From Candidatus Poribacteria bacterium (GTDB lineage: Bacteria > Poribacteria > WGA-4E > WGA-3G), in contig JAPPFM010000050.1 in the NCBI GenBank assembly GCA_028821605.1, positions 181,092 through 245,091 of the forward strand: DNA of 64,000 nucleotides, given 5' to 3'. Both the position numbers and the translations under genes were made by a program. Position 1 is the first letter of the stretch. Every line of letters begins with the position of its first letter. The notes beneath the pieces are model-generated. The model had not been told where the DNA came from. It did not search any database and worked only from the letters and a program-made list of their open reading frames with translations. Below are positions 34,456 to 42,402 of the stretch, in pieces.

Positions 34456-34807
34456 ATTTTCCTCCTATAGTAGGTTAGGTTTGTCAAGTTTCCCTGAAAT
34501 GGTAAACGTAAATATAATGTGCAATTTATGTGCCAATCCGAGAGTAACATTATGGTGAGGCGGGAAATATCGCCTTGACAGTCGGTTAAACGCAAGATTA
34601 AGCGGTTTTTAGGAGATAAAAATATTTGAAAGAACACTGCACCAAATAGGGCAGATAATAGGGACAACTGCACGAATTTGTGCAGTAACCTCGACGTTGT
34701 GCACCTCTTATCTGTCAACACCAGACAAATCGTTTGGTCAAATATAATGACGCGAGCTAAGGGCAAAACGGTTACCTAATTCTTCAAGGAATTGGGGAAA
34801 ATCTAAT
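34456..34807. other. Intergenic region with short inverted repeats, no gene
   Basis: I see no credible gene here. There is an inverted repeat ACTGCAC / GTGCAGT with a 6-base centre (34667-34686), and two short strings, AATTTATGTGCCAATC and GCAAGATTAAGCGG, that are adjacent at 22271-22304 but separated and in the opposite order here. The 104-codon frame at 34452-34766 on the minus strand has no ribosome site and no family features. Confidence 0.5.
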
Positions 34808-34832
34808 AAAAGGAATAGATTAAATCTATTCC
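34808..34832 (-). terminator. Likely terminator for the SDR gene
   Basis: GGAATAGAT and ATCTATTCC pair over 9 bp with a 3-base loop; the minus strand then reads TTTTATTAGATTTT. It lies beyond the mobile element at 34858-35089, which seems to have entered between the SDR gene and its terminator. Confidence 0.65.
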
Positions 34833-34857
34833 CTTTGGTGTATCCTGAAAAGTAAGG

Positions 34858-35089
34858 ATAGGTGTCAATTTTAGAAAAAGAGGCGTGCTTTTCACTGCTA
34901 ATAAAGATCTTTGAGCCGAAGACCCCTCACGGGCCCTGTAAAAACCGTGAGATAGATCCGATGTCTTTAGTCCCGTAGGGACGGCATCTGTGTAGAAAAG
35001 GGACCCCTCCACCCTCAAGCCCCGTAGGGGCGGCATTTGTAAAGATGCCGTCCCAAAATACCGTGAAAAACCACTAAATTGACACCTAT
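34858..35089. mobile_element. Element with ATAGGTGTCAATTTTAG ends (copy 2)
   Basis: A 232-bp element with the same ends as the one at 11922 but a different interior: two direct copies of a CCCGTAGGG.CGGCAT string and one inverted GATGCCGTCCC. It is flanked by 21-bp imperfect direct repeats with the core GTGTATCCTGAAA (34837-34857 and 35090-35110). It is non-coding. Confidence 0.75.
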
Positions 35090-35156
35090 AGTGTATCCTG
35101 AAAGGGAAGTATAGGAAGGAGTTTTCTTGAAAGACTAAAGAGTTGGTAGAGACCGT

Positions 35157-35921
35157 TTAGAGCGAGAGGATTCCGCCCTCAACGAGCATTGGAGCACCTG
35201 TCATGTATCTTGATTCATCGGAGGCTAAATAGACCGCTGCCCAAGCAATGTCTTCCGGTTCGCCGATGCCCAGCGGATGCATCTCTTTGATTTCTTTGTT
35301 GATTGCCTCTGGGTCCGGCTGCTTGGATAGGAATTCTTGATAGAGTTCGGTGTTGATCGTGCCGGGGCAGAGGCTGTTAACACGGATGTTGTCTTCAGCA
35401 TACCGAACCGCCATGCTGCGTGAAAGGTGTACGACAGCGGCTTTGGAGGAGGTATAGGCGGGGTGCATCGGAAACCCGACGTAGGCGGATTCACTCGCCA
35501 TGTTGATAATCGAACCGCCACCGGCTTCGCGCATCAATGGGATTATTGCCCGTGAGACAAGGTAGATGCTTTTCACATTGACAGCGTATTGCCGATCCCA
35601 GTCTGCCTCAGAGATATCTTCTAATTCACCTACGACAGCAATACCGGCGTTGTTGAACAACACATTTGGCTTGCCAAGTTCGGACGTGACCTGTGCAACA
35701 GCGTTCTCGATTTGTGCTGTGTCGGTTATATCACACTCGCAGAAAAGGGCAGTTCCCCCGGAGGCTTGAATCTGTTGCGTGGTCGCTTCGCCACGCTCGG
35801 CGTTGATATCCCAAATTGCGACAGCTGCACCTTCACCCGCAAAAAGTTCTGCGCTTTTCGCACCAATACCTCGCGCTGCACCTGTGATAACTGCGATTTT
35901 GTCTGTAAGTCGGTTTGCCAT
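35157..35921 (-). CDS. SDR family NAD(P)-dependent oxidoreductase
   Basis: A 254-residue classical short-chain dehydrogenase. The cofactor motif TGAARGIG is near residue 14, an acidic residue in IWDINAE after strand 2 suggests NAD rather than NADP, NNAG is near 90, and the catalytic set is Ser in NMASES with Tyr and Lys in YTSSK. It ends with the usual GAPMLVEGG. The substrate is likely an alcohol or sugar-derived ketone, but cannot be read. The gene is alone; a small regulator gene lies 45 bases before it on the same strand. Confidence 0.9.
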   Translation of the reverse strand: MANRLTDKIAVITGAARGIGAKSAELFAGEGAAVAIWDINAERGEATTQQIQASGGTALFCECDITDTAQIENAVAQVTSELGKPNVLFNNAGIAVVGELEDISEADWDRQYAVNVKSIYLVSRAIIPLMREAGGGSIINMASESAYVGFPMHPAYTSSKAAVVHLSRSMAVRYAEDNIRVNSLCPGTINTELYQEFLSKQPDPEAINKEIKEMHPLGIGEPEDIAWAAVYLASDESRYMTGAPMLVEGGILSL

Positions 35922-35966
35922 GCGGTTTCTTTCTATATGAAGGTTGGTTCTATTTGCAAAGAAATA

Positions 35967-36302
35967 TCAGAAAGGCATTGAAATGCTGATCTCTGCGGCG
36001 GTGTTGTGCGCGGGTTTTCCGCTGACAACGATCTCGACCTTACAATCCAGTTTTCTGATTAGCGAAAACAGGGATTCAATAGAAAAATCATCAAGTCGCC
36101 CATTTAGCAGTGCTGTAATTTCAGATTCGCTGATATCTAAAAGCTTGGCAGCCGCGCGCCGCGTAAGTCCACTTTCGGTTATAATCCTATTGATGATTAG
36201 AGCAAGGCGAGCTTTCGTGCGATATTCCTCTGGATTAGGAAATCCCAAGTCCTGGAATACATTGCCGCTGCTTTTTTCTACTTCAATTTTTTCTTTAGTC
36301 AT
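35967..36302 (-). CDS. HigA-type HTH antitoxin-like regulator, no toxin beside it
   Basis: A 111-residue XRE-family protein. After a short N-terminal part (NVFQDLGFPNPEEYRTKARL), typical of antitoxins paired with phage Gp49-like toxins, it has a helix-turn-helix (SGLTRRAAAKLLDISESEITALLNG). The frame is open to 36392, but the family start is MTKEKIE at 36302 with GGACAG before it. The usual toxin gene directly upstream is missing: that place is taken by the dienelactone hydrolase gene, which stops at 36356. It may be a solitary regulator or the survivor of a lost pair. Confidence 0.75.
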   Translation of the reverse strand: MTKEKIEVEKSSGNVFQDLGFPNPEEYRTKARLALIINRIITESGLTRRAAAKLLDISESEITALLNGRLDDFSIESLFSLIRKLDCKVEIVVSGKPAHNTAAEISISMPF

Positions 36303-36355
36303 TTTCTGTCCATCTGTGCATGTCCTTTTGCTATGTTTAAGCGTCTGAGGACAGA

Positions 36356-37165
36356 CTATAGTCCTTGCAGGAGGGATACCCACCGCTCCCATGCAGCTTT
36401 CGTAGCAGCTTTCTGTGCGTCGTTTGCGTCTGCTGCCATGCCGCGTCTCAGAAAGGCGTGACCAACCCCTTCATAGATGACGGGGTCGTAGGTAACGTTT
36501 GCGGCATCGGCTGCGGCTTTGGTGGCATCAATTGTAGCATTGATGCGGTTGTCACTCTCGCCATAAAAGCCGTATACTGGTGCTGATATTTTGGGGATGT
36601 TTTCCGGTGCTGCGGCGCGACCGTAGAACACGAAGCCAGCGGCTATTGTATCGGAATGGACAGCGTAGCTGAACGTTTGACCGCCGCCCCAGCAGAAGCC
36701 GGATACAGCAACCTTTTCATTGGTTGAGGGAAGGTCTCTGGCATATTTCTGGATGGCATCCAGATCTGATGTGACTTGAGAGGGTGAGAGTTCTCGGATG
36801 CTCCGTCGGACATCATCACCGGAATCGAAGCTCTCTGTGCCACCGCCATTAGGTCCCATGCCGGAAAGCAGGTCAGGACAGATTGCAACAAAGCCTTCGG
36901 AGGCGAGTCTGTCTCCTACGAGGCGAATCCAATCGGTGAGTCCGAAAATTTCATGGATAACGATGATAGCCGTTGCTGGCTCTTTTACCTCTGGGTAAAC
37001 AACAAACGTATTGACAACACGCCCATCCGGGGTCGTGACTTTTACCCATTCGCCGTGGCGCGGTGATTTTTCGAGTTCGGTCTTTATGCTGTCAGCCCCT
37101 GCGTTACTAATGAACAATAAACCGGTAACAATGATGCCTAACATGAGGGCATTACACATCTGCAT
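36356..37165 (-). CDS. Exported dienelactone hydrolase family protein
   Basis: A 269-residue alpha/beta hydrolase with a signal peptide (MLGIIVTGLLFISNAGA). The catalytic triad is visible: nucleophile Cys in GFCWGGG, Asp in GESDNR and His in GVGHAF, as in carboxymethylenebutenolidase. HEIFGLTDWIRLVGDRLASEG is a typical dienelactone-hydrolase stretch. The reaction is hydrolysis of an ester or lactone; the true substrate is not known, and the export signal makes aromatic degradation less likely. GGGAG lies five bases before the ATG. It follows the RseB-like gene by 15 bases, so it may be in the sigmaE-like operon. Confidence 0.88.
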   Translation of the reverse strand: MQMCNALMLGIIVTGLLFISNAGADSIKTELEKSPRHGEWVKVTTPDGRVVNTFVVYPEVKEPATAIIVIHEIFGLTDWIRLVGDRLASEGFVAICPDLLSGMGPNGGGTESFDSGDDVRRSIRELSPSQVTSDLDAIQKYARDLPSTNEKVAVSGFCWGGGQTFSYAVHSDTIAAGFVFYGRAAAPENIPKISAPVYGFYGESDNRINATIDATKAAADAANVTYDPVIYEGVGHAFLRRGMAADANDAQKAATKAAWERWVSLLQGL

Positions 37166-37180
37166 AGTTTCTCCCTATTT

Positions 37181-38278
37181 TTATTTTCTTTTGCGAATAA
37201 TGGATTCTACGACCTTCTGCATTTCAGTCGTAGGTATTGCGCCGACGAGGAAGAAGTGGATTTTCGCACCCGACCATCTGAAAGCATCCGTTGATCCGAA
37301 CTGGTGTTTATAAACCTTTTGACCACCAAGTTCAATCTCACTTTCTTCTCTGCGTTGTCTGTTGTTAAGGCGCGGTGGATCGCCCGTTTTTTCAAATAAC
37401 GTGAAAGTTACCAATCCATCTGTGTATTCAAGAAGAATTGAGTCCTTTTCCCTGCTTCTTATACCACGAACCTCGTGCAATTGGAAACCAGGCGGCATGT
37501 ACTCAGGTTGGATGGGTTTGATTTTAAGCATTTTCCCTGCTTCAGCGAGTGAAATTGGGTCGCTCCGCGGTGCTCTCGGCTTTATGTCATTTTTAAGAGC
37601 TTTCCATTTGCGCTCCACGGCTTCAGGATTGAAACTAATTCGGTTATAGACAAACATCTCCCGAAGCACACCCTCAGCGTCCAGGTCCTCTACCCGCAAG
37701 ATAACACCGTTTTCATAAGCAAAGAAGATGCGTTTTGTGGGTCTGTCAGCAAATTTAGGCGTGATCGTTAGGATGTTAGTTTTATGGCCCGCTATTTTTT
37801 CTGCGGATTCCGATTCTTCCAAGTTGTAATTTTGGGCGATTAGCTCAATCTGCTTTTTGGAGAATTGGCTTCTAACTTGTCGCCATTCGCTCCGATCCCG
37901 ATTTCTTTCTCGACGGTCTCTGCGATTTTCGTTATCATCTCTTCTTCCGTTATCGTTCCGGCGTTCGTCTCTGTCCCGCGAACCTTCAGATGAATGTCGC
38001 TCACCAACTACGGATGTCACCTTCCGGTACGAGACATCAGGAGGTCTATGAATGACCACCTCTTCAAAAGTCCGTGTGCCTCTCGACGAACTAAACGTTT
38101 TCACGCGGAGACCTACGTAGCTGACTTTATGCTCGGCTTCTGCAATGCGTTCAAGTGTACTGATGTCAGCAAAAAGTATGTGAGGTGTCCACAACAAAAA
38201 GGCTAAAACTGCAGACCATAAGAGATGATGTTTAGATCGTCCGTCCGTATGAAGAATTAGATGCTTATGCGTTTGCAT
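37181..38278 (-). CDS. RseB/MucB-like periplasmic regulator
   Basis: A 365-residue protein with an N-terminal export signal (LLWSAVLAFLLWTPHILFA). Two parts resemble RseB: an N-terminal lipid-carrier-like domain (VSYVGLRVKTFSSSRGTRTFEEVVIHRP) and a C-terminal part with EYMPPGFQLHEVRG. RseB binds the anti-sigma factor in the periplasm and blocks its cleavage. An unusual insertion of about 45 residues after SVVGER is almost entirely Arg, Asp, Glu and Asn (for example RRDDNENRRDRRERNRDR). ATG 38278 with AGGTGA is chosen; the frame is open to a TTG at 38302 that overlaps the anti-sigma stop. It is third in the sigma operon. Confidence 0.75.
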   Translation of the reverse strand: MQTHKHLILHTDGRSKHHLLWSAVLAFLLWTPHILFADISTLERIAEAEHKVSYVGLRVKTFSSSRGTRTFEEVVIHRPPDVSYRKVTSVVGERHSSEGSRDRDERRNDNGRRDDNENRRDRRERNRDRSEWRQVRSQFSKKQIELIAQNYNLEESESAEKIAGHKTNILTITPKFADRPTKRIFFAYENGVILRVEDLDAEGVLREMFVYNRISFNPEAVERKWKALKNDIKPRAPRSDPISLAEAGKMLKIKPIQPEYMPPGFQLHEVRGIRSREKDSILLEYTDGLVTFTLFEKTGDPPRLNNRQRREESEIELGGQKVYKHQFGSTDAFRWSGAKIHFFLVGAIPTTEMQKVVESIIRKRK

Positions 38279-38298
38279 GGATTCACCTGTTGGAAAAT

Positions 38299-39087
38299 TC
38301 AATTCTCCACAAAGAAGTCAAGAACCTGTTCTTCAGCCTCTTCAATGGTTTCTGGAGGTAGAGATTCCAGACTGAGCGGGCTGCCGACATTTGACTTCAA
38401 TGGGTTGTCTTCGAGTTGCTCAGTATAAAGTCCGTAGTAGAAATCAAGTGTTTCATCATATTGGGGCGTAGTTGGATAAAAGTAGAGTGCTCCCAAAATC
38501 AGTACGAGCGTCAGGAGACCTGTCGCCCCTGCTGTAACGGGACGGAGAAACCAGCGTCCAAAATCTGGTAGCCATCGTCCGATATCTGATAGCCATGGTG
38601 TGCGTGTGGATTCCTCGGACACCGTCTTTGCGGCTTGTTCGTGTATTTTCGCCATTACTGTGTCAGCAATAGATACCGGAGCGGGACGCGCAAACATTTT
38701 GATTCGCTCGCGATTTTGGCGGAACGCTGACAGCATTTCGGAGCACTCGTCGCAGGAATGCAGGTGTGCTTCAATCCGCTCGCGCATAGTAGGCACTAAT
38801 TCATTGTCTAAATAGCCTGATAACTCGTCTTGGAATCCAGCATGTATTTTTGCCATCACTGTCTCTTTAAGCGTTGATGGCACCGGCTGCGCGAGGTTTG
38901 CGATCATCTGACGGTTGTTTTGGAACGCTGACAGCATTTCGGAACACTCGTCGCAGGAGTGTAGGTGTGTTTCAACTTGCTCGCGCACAGTCGGAGTTAA
39001 TTCATTATCTAAATAGGCTGATAATTCCTTTTGAATTTTTTGATGGTTCATGTCTTCAATCGAGAATAGAGGTAAAGTGTTTACCAC
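38299..39087 (-). CDS. Anti-sigma factor with two tandem zinc-finger domains
   Basis: A 262-residue membrane anti-sigma factor. Two almost identical zf-HC2 domains follow each other: ELSAYLDNELTP...HLHSCDECSEML (near residues 20-55) and ELSGYLDNELVP...HLHSCDECSEML (near 93-130). One transmembrane helix (TAGATGLLTLVLILGALYF) lies near residue 190, with a short periplasmic tail. Such proteins hold an ECF sigma factor at the membrane. GTG 39087 overlaps the sigma gene by 7 bases and has GGAG eight bases before it; ATG 39051 is an alternative. One zinc finger is normal; two are unusual. Confidence 0.85.
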   Translation of the reverse strand: MVNTLPLFSIEDMNHQKIQKELSAYLDNELTPTVREQVETHLHSCDECSEMLSAFQNNRQMIANLAQPVPSTLKETVMAKIHAGFQDELSGYLDNELVPTMRERIEAHLHSCDECSEMLSAFRQNRERIKMFARPAPVSIADTVMAKIHEQAAKTVSEESTRTPWLSDIGRWLPDFGRWFLRPVTAGATGLLTLVLILGALYFYPTTPQYDETLDFYYGLYTEQLEDNPLKSNVGSPLSLESLPPETIEEAEEQVLDFFVEN

Positions 39088-39701
39088 TCAACTCGCTCCA
39101 GTTCTTTTTTTAGTGCTTTTCTGGCTTCGTGTAACCGAGATTTGACGCGTCCGAGCGTACATCCCAACATTTCGGATATTTCTTCATAAGGTAGATCTCG
39201 CAGTTCTCTCAGCACCAGAATTTCTCTATGGCTGTCTTTGAGTTTCGCGAGGGCTGCGTGAACAATTTCTTTCTCTTCAGTGCGTAGTGCTGCCTCTTCC
39301 GGTGTTGCTGTATCAAGAGGAACCCACGGTTGTGAATCGTCAATTTCCATTGGGTCAGTTTTTCGACGTTGATACTGGTCCATGTGATTAAGACACTTGT
39401 TTTTGACGATTCGGTAAAGCCATGTGGAAAATCGGGAGCGGAATTGAAATTTCCCGATATTTTCCCATGCGGAGAGGAACGCATCTTGCGCGACATCTTG
39501 CGCGTCTTGATGATGACCGAGCATGCCGTAAGCGATGTTGTAAACCCAGTTTTGATATTGAATTACAAGGGTTCCCATTGCATCAGCATCACCTTTTTGA
39601 CACCGCAAAACAATCTCACGTTCCTGTGCGAGATCTAATTCTTCTGTCTTGCTGGTCTCCGAATAGGTTTCCATAGTAATTCTACGGGTTGCAACAGGCA
39701 T
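39081..39701 (-). CDS. ECF sigma factor, RpoE-like
   Basis: A 206-residue ECF sigma factor. Region 2 is around residues 30-100 (YQNWVYNIAYGMLGHHQDAQDVAQDAFL, FSTWLYRIVKN), and region 4 around 140-200 (LKDSHREILVLRELRDLPYEEI, GCTLGRVKSRLHEARKAL). It starts at ATG 39701 seven bases after GGAG and is the first gene of the operon sigma, anti-sigma, RseB-like. A candidate self-recognised promoter, GAACCT-N15-GTCTAA, lies at 39853-39879 and is shared with the CotH gene next door. Unlike the two fusion sigma factors, it is free and has a conventional partner. Confidence 0.9.
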   Translation of the reverse strand: MPVATRRITMETYSETSKTEELDLAQEREIVLRCQKGDADAMGTLVIQYQNWVYNIAYGMLGHHQDAQDVAQDAFLSAWENIGKFQFRSRFSTWLYRIVKNKCLNHMDQYQRRKTDPMEIDDSQPWVPLDTATPEEAALRTEEKEIVHAALAKLKDSHREILVLRELRDLPYEEISEMLGCTLGRVKSRLHEARKALKKELERVEW

Positions 39702-39852
39702 GCTTTTTCTCCAAACTACAAGGATAAAGAAAGTGCTTCGTTCAATTCAGAACCGTTGATTTCCCAATAATTTCGATTTTCAAGCCTCGAATTTCGTTTG
39801 TGACGAGTGAAATTCTACGTATTGGAGGAAACTAAATGACTTCCTCGTTCAA

Positions 39853-39879
39853 TTAGACATCTTAGGAAACAAAAGGTTC
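39853..39879 (-). promoter_or_regulatory. Candidate ECF promoter of the sigma operon
   Basis: On the minus strand GAACCT, 15 bases, GTCTAA, about 150 bases before the sigma start. The same two boxes with the same spacing stand before the CotH gene. GAAC-type -35 boxes are usual for RpoE-like sigma factors. Confidence 0.6.
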
Positions 39880-39887
39880 GTTTTATT

Positions 39888-42338
39888 TTATTGAAGCGTG
39901 TTTTTCTTCCCTGGCGTGGTTTGGATCTGCTTGAGTTCGCCGCTACCGTTCGGCCACCTGCCGAGTGCAACATCCTTCTCCTGTTTTTCAAACGTTACTG
40001 TATCAAGCACTTGGTTGCCACGTATATCAGTATCAACGAGCATTACAGTTTCGCCGTTACGGGACAATTTGAAGTTCGCATGGAGCCCTTCCGCTTTGCC
40101 ATCTTCATCCAACCACACGAGGAGATAGCCCTGCGCTGGAATCGTCGTATTCTCTGGAAACGCCCATTTTTTAGGGTTGTCCATTTTATCCGTCAAATAC
40201 ATCCCAGAGAGATTTACGACATCGTTGGTGAGATTGTACAGTTCAAGCCAGTCTTCGTGTTGTCCTTGCGGGTCGGCAAGACTTTTGGTATTGGCTGCCA
40301 TTAGTTCGTTAATGACGACAGGTGTCTTTTTCGCAACAGGAACACCGACTCGGTATCGCGCCGCTCCTTGTTCTGATCTCACCGGTGAGAAGGCGGTCGT
40401 ACCATGCGTCTCCACAGCATTTGCCTCAACGTAATAGTAGACTGTAGTGCCTGCTGGATAACCGGGAATGTGTCCAACATAACTATTCCCATCCTTTATC
40501 ATCGGCACCTGCTCGAAAACGACATACCGATTGCTACTATAATACAACAAAACTGCATTTGGCGCAATTGATTTATTAAGTGTCGCTTTGACTGAAACAG
40601 GTTGATTGGCTATCGGAGGAGTTCCAGACCCGATTTCAACGGAAGTAATTTGGGGTGTTGGCTTGTTGAGTTCAGGATGATTACGCAGGTGCTCACGTCT
40701 TTGCGTCACAAAATGTTTGAGATCCTCTGGAACACCGACCGCGAATTCCTGGTACCCGTAAAGTTTCTTATCGTCCTTTTGAACTTCTGCATCAATGAGT
40801 TTTTGATATTCCTTGATAATTGGTTCAAGTACTTCCCAATCAAGCCATTCATCCATGACCGTGCGGACGTGTGCAAGATACCGTGCGCGCCACTCCGGGT
40901 TTGAGAGTAGCCGCTTAATAAGAGGTCGCGCAGTGTTGTTTTCATGTGCAACGGGAGATACCATTCCATTTTCTAAAGTTCCCCACGACCAACCGCCGGG
41001 ACCACCGCCACCGGGACCGCCCCGACCCGATCGACCAAATCTGAGACTTTCATTGTTATCATGTGGTACAAGGTGGAACCTGCCGTTGACATCTTGATAG
41101 ATAGCGTAATCACCACCTTTGTGGATGTAGCCATCGTCATCCATAAAGACATTTGAAACGGCGAGCTGCCACAGCACCTGATCTATATTAAGTATGGACG
41201 GAAGATTTGCCGCAAGTTCTGCATCTGAGGTTGTTTCGTCAAGCATTTTGCTGAGAGCAATAAGACCATCCCAAGGGTTCTCAACGTTCCTGGTTTTCAG
41301 CTGATACGTTTCTTGATACGTTGCTGGATCGTCTCCAGCATAGGTCAAGGCACCGCCCCTACCGGGACCCACTTTCCAACGGATGCCGCCTTTTGTGCCG
41401 AACCACTCGGCGAGAAAATCCTTGTTGTATTGTTGGAGGTTGATATAAACGCCCCAATTTTCGCCGTTGATAACTAATTTCACAAGGTTTGTTTTCATCG
41501 CAGGGATGTAGTCTCGTGAAATCTGATTGTAGAGCACTTCGCGAAGGAAAGAGCCATCGACATGCCCGTTTAGCAAATTAAGCGTTTTGTAACCGTAAAG
41601 GCGTTGTCCATCTTCACCATAATCGACAGCAATATTGAAGGATTTTTTGTCTGATCTGACTGTGAAGTAAGAAGAAGTGCCTCGAAAGTGGACCCCAACG
41701 TCTGAGTAAACTTTTCCATCAACAATTAATTCTGCCGGAACTTCAATATCCGTGCGATAAAATGCGCTCATCTGTTCGGACCAATCTTCGTGATGAAATC
41801 GGAGATAGAGGGTACGAAGTGTTTGTGCGTCGTAGAGTGGCGGTGAATCTTCCGGTGTAGATGACAGACTTGCTTGCACATCGCTTTGAACGCCATCGCG
41901 TAATTTTTCCTCCGGCATTAGAGACGAACCACTACCACCACGCATCTGTAGTGCTGCTTCTCGTTCAGCACCGGTTAGTTTCCCGTCCTTATCCTTATCA
42001 AACTGCTCAACCAGTTTTTCCGGTGGTTGGGGTCCGCGTCGTCCACCACCAAAGCCCGGCATCCCGCCGGGTCCCCCGAAGCCTCTATCCGGGACGGCAC
42101 TTTGTCGCATCTTCTCAATCTCTTCACGACTGAGTTTATCACCGGTGAATGCCTCTAAGCCTGTGACTCGAAGCATGAGTTCGTCTTCTTCATTGCTCAG
42201 TTTACCATCTCCATTGAGGTCGAACCGCTTCTGTTCATCCGAGAGTTTTGGCGATTCCTGATTGTTTTGGGCATCCGCATAGGTTACCCAACCCATAATT
42301 ATTAGCACGATGAGTGTTATAGATTTAAGTTGTTTCAT
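39888..42338 (-). CDS. CotH kinase family protein with EF-hands and lamin-tail domain
   Basis: An 816-residue secreted protein. After a signal peptide (ITLIVLIIMGWVTYADA) come two EF-hand-like loops (DLNGDGKLSNEE, DKDKDGKLTGAE) on either side of a Gly/Pro-rich stretch, then a CotH kinase domain from about 165 to 560 (HFRGTSSY, KTLNLLNGHVDGSFLREVLYN, GVYINLQQYNKDF, LVPHDNNESLRF) and a C-terminal lamin-tail-like domain (VVINELMAAN, DWLELYN, YLLVWLDEDGKAEGLHANFKL). CotH proteins phosphorylate surface proteins; spore CotH is the model. AAGGAG precedes the start. The ECF promoter at 42357 suggests that the neighbouring sigma factor controls it. Confidence 0.9.
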   Translation of the reverse strand: MKQLKSITLIVLIIMGWVTYADAQNNQESPKLSDEQKRFDLNGDGKLSNEEDELMLRVTGLEAFTGDKLSREEIEKMRQSAVPDRGFGGPGGMPGFGGGRRGPQPPEKLVEQFDKDKDGKLTGAEREAALQMRGGSGSSLMPEEKLRDGVQSDVQASLSSTPEDSPPLYDAQTLRTLYLRFHHEDWSEQMSAFYRTDIEVPAELIVDGKVYSDVGVHFRGTSSYFTVRSDKKSFNIAVDYGEDGQRLYGYKTLNLLNGHVDGSFLREVLYNQISRDYIPAMKTNLVKLVINGENWGVYINLQQYNKDFLAEWFGTKGGIRWKVGPGRGGALTYAGDDPATYQETYQLKTRNVENPWDGLIALSKMLDETTSDAELAANLPSILNIDQVLWQLAVSNVFMDDDGYIHKGGDYAIYQDVNGRFHLVPHDNNESLRFGRSGRGGPGGGGPGGWSWGTLENGMVSPVAHENNTARPLIKRLLSNPEWRARYLAHVRTVMDEWLDWEVLEPIIKEYQKLIDAEVQKDDKKLYGYQEFAVGVPEDLKHFVTQRREHLRNHPELNKPTPQITSVEIGSGTPPIANQPVSVKATLNKSIAPNAVLLYYSSNRYVVFEQVPMIKDGNSYVGHIPGYPAGTTVYYYVEANAVETHGTTAFSPVRSEQGAARYRVGVPVAKKTPVVINELMAANTKSLADPQGQHEDWLELYNLTNDVVNLSGMYLTDKMDNPKKWAFPENTTIPAQGYLLVWLDEDGKAEGLHANFKLSRNGETVMLVDTDIRGNQVLDTVTFEKQEKDVALGRWPNGSGELKQIQTTPGKKNTLQ

Positions 42339-42356
42339 TGTGTTCTCCTTTCAGTT

Positions 42357-42383
42357 TTAGACCTATCTAATCTATAGAGGTTC
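42357..42383 (-). promoter_or_regulatory. Candidate ECF promoter of the CotH gene
   Basis: On the minus strand GAACCT, 15 bases, GTCTAA, 19 bases before the start codon of CotH at 42338, which would leave a very short leader containing AAGGAG. Both boxes match those of the sigma operon exactly. Confidence 0.65.
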
Positions 42384-42402
42384 GCATTTTCTCTGATTAG
42401 CT

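Noticed and set aside
34452..34766. A 104-codon minus-strand frame between the LamG gene and the repeat element
   Set aside because: No ribosome site, no recognisable features, and it overlaps inverted repeats; likely chance.
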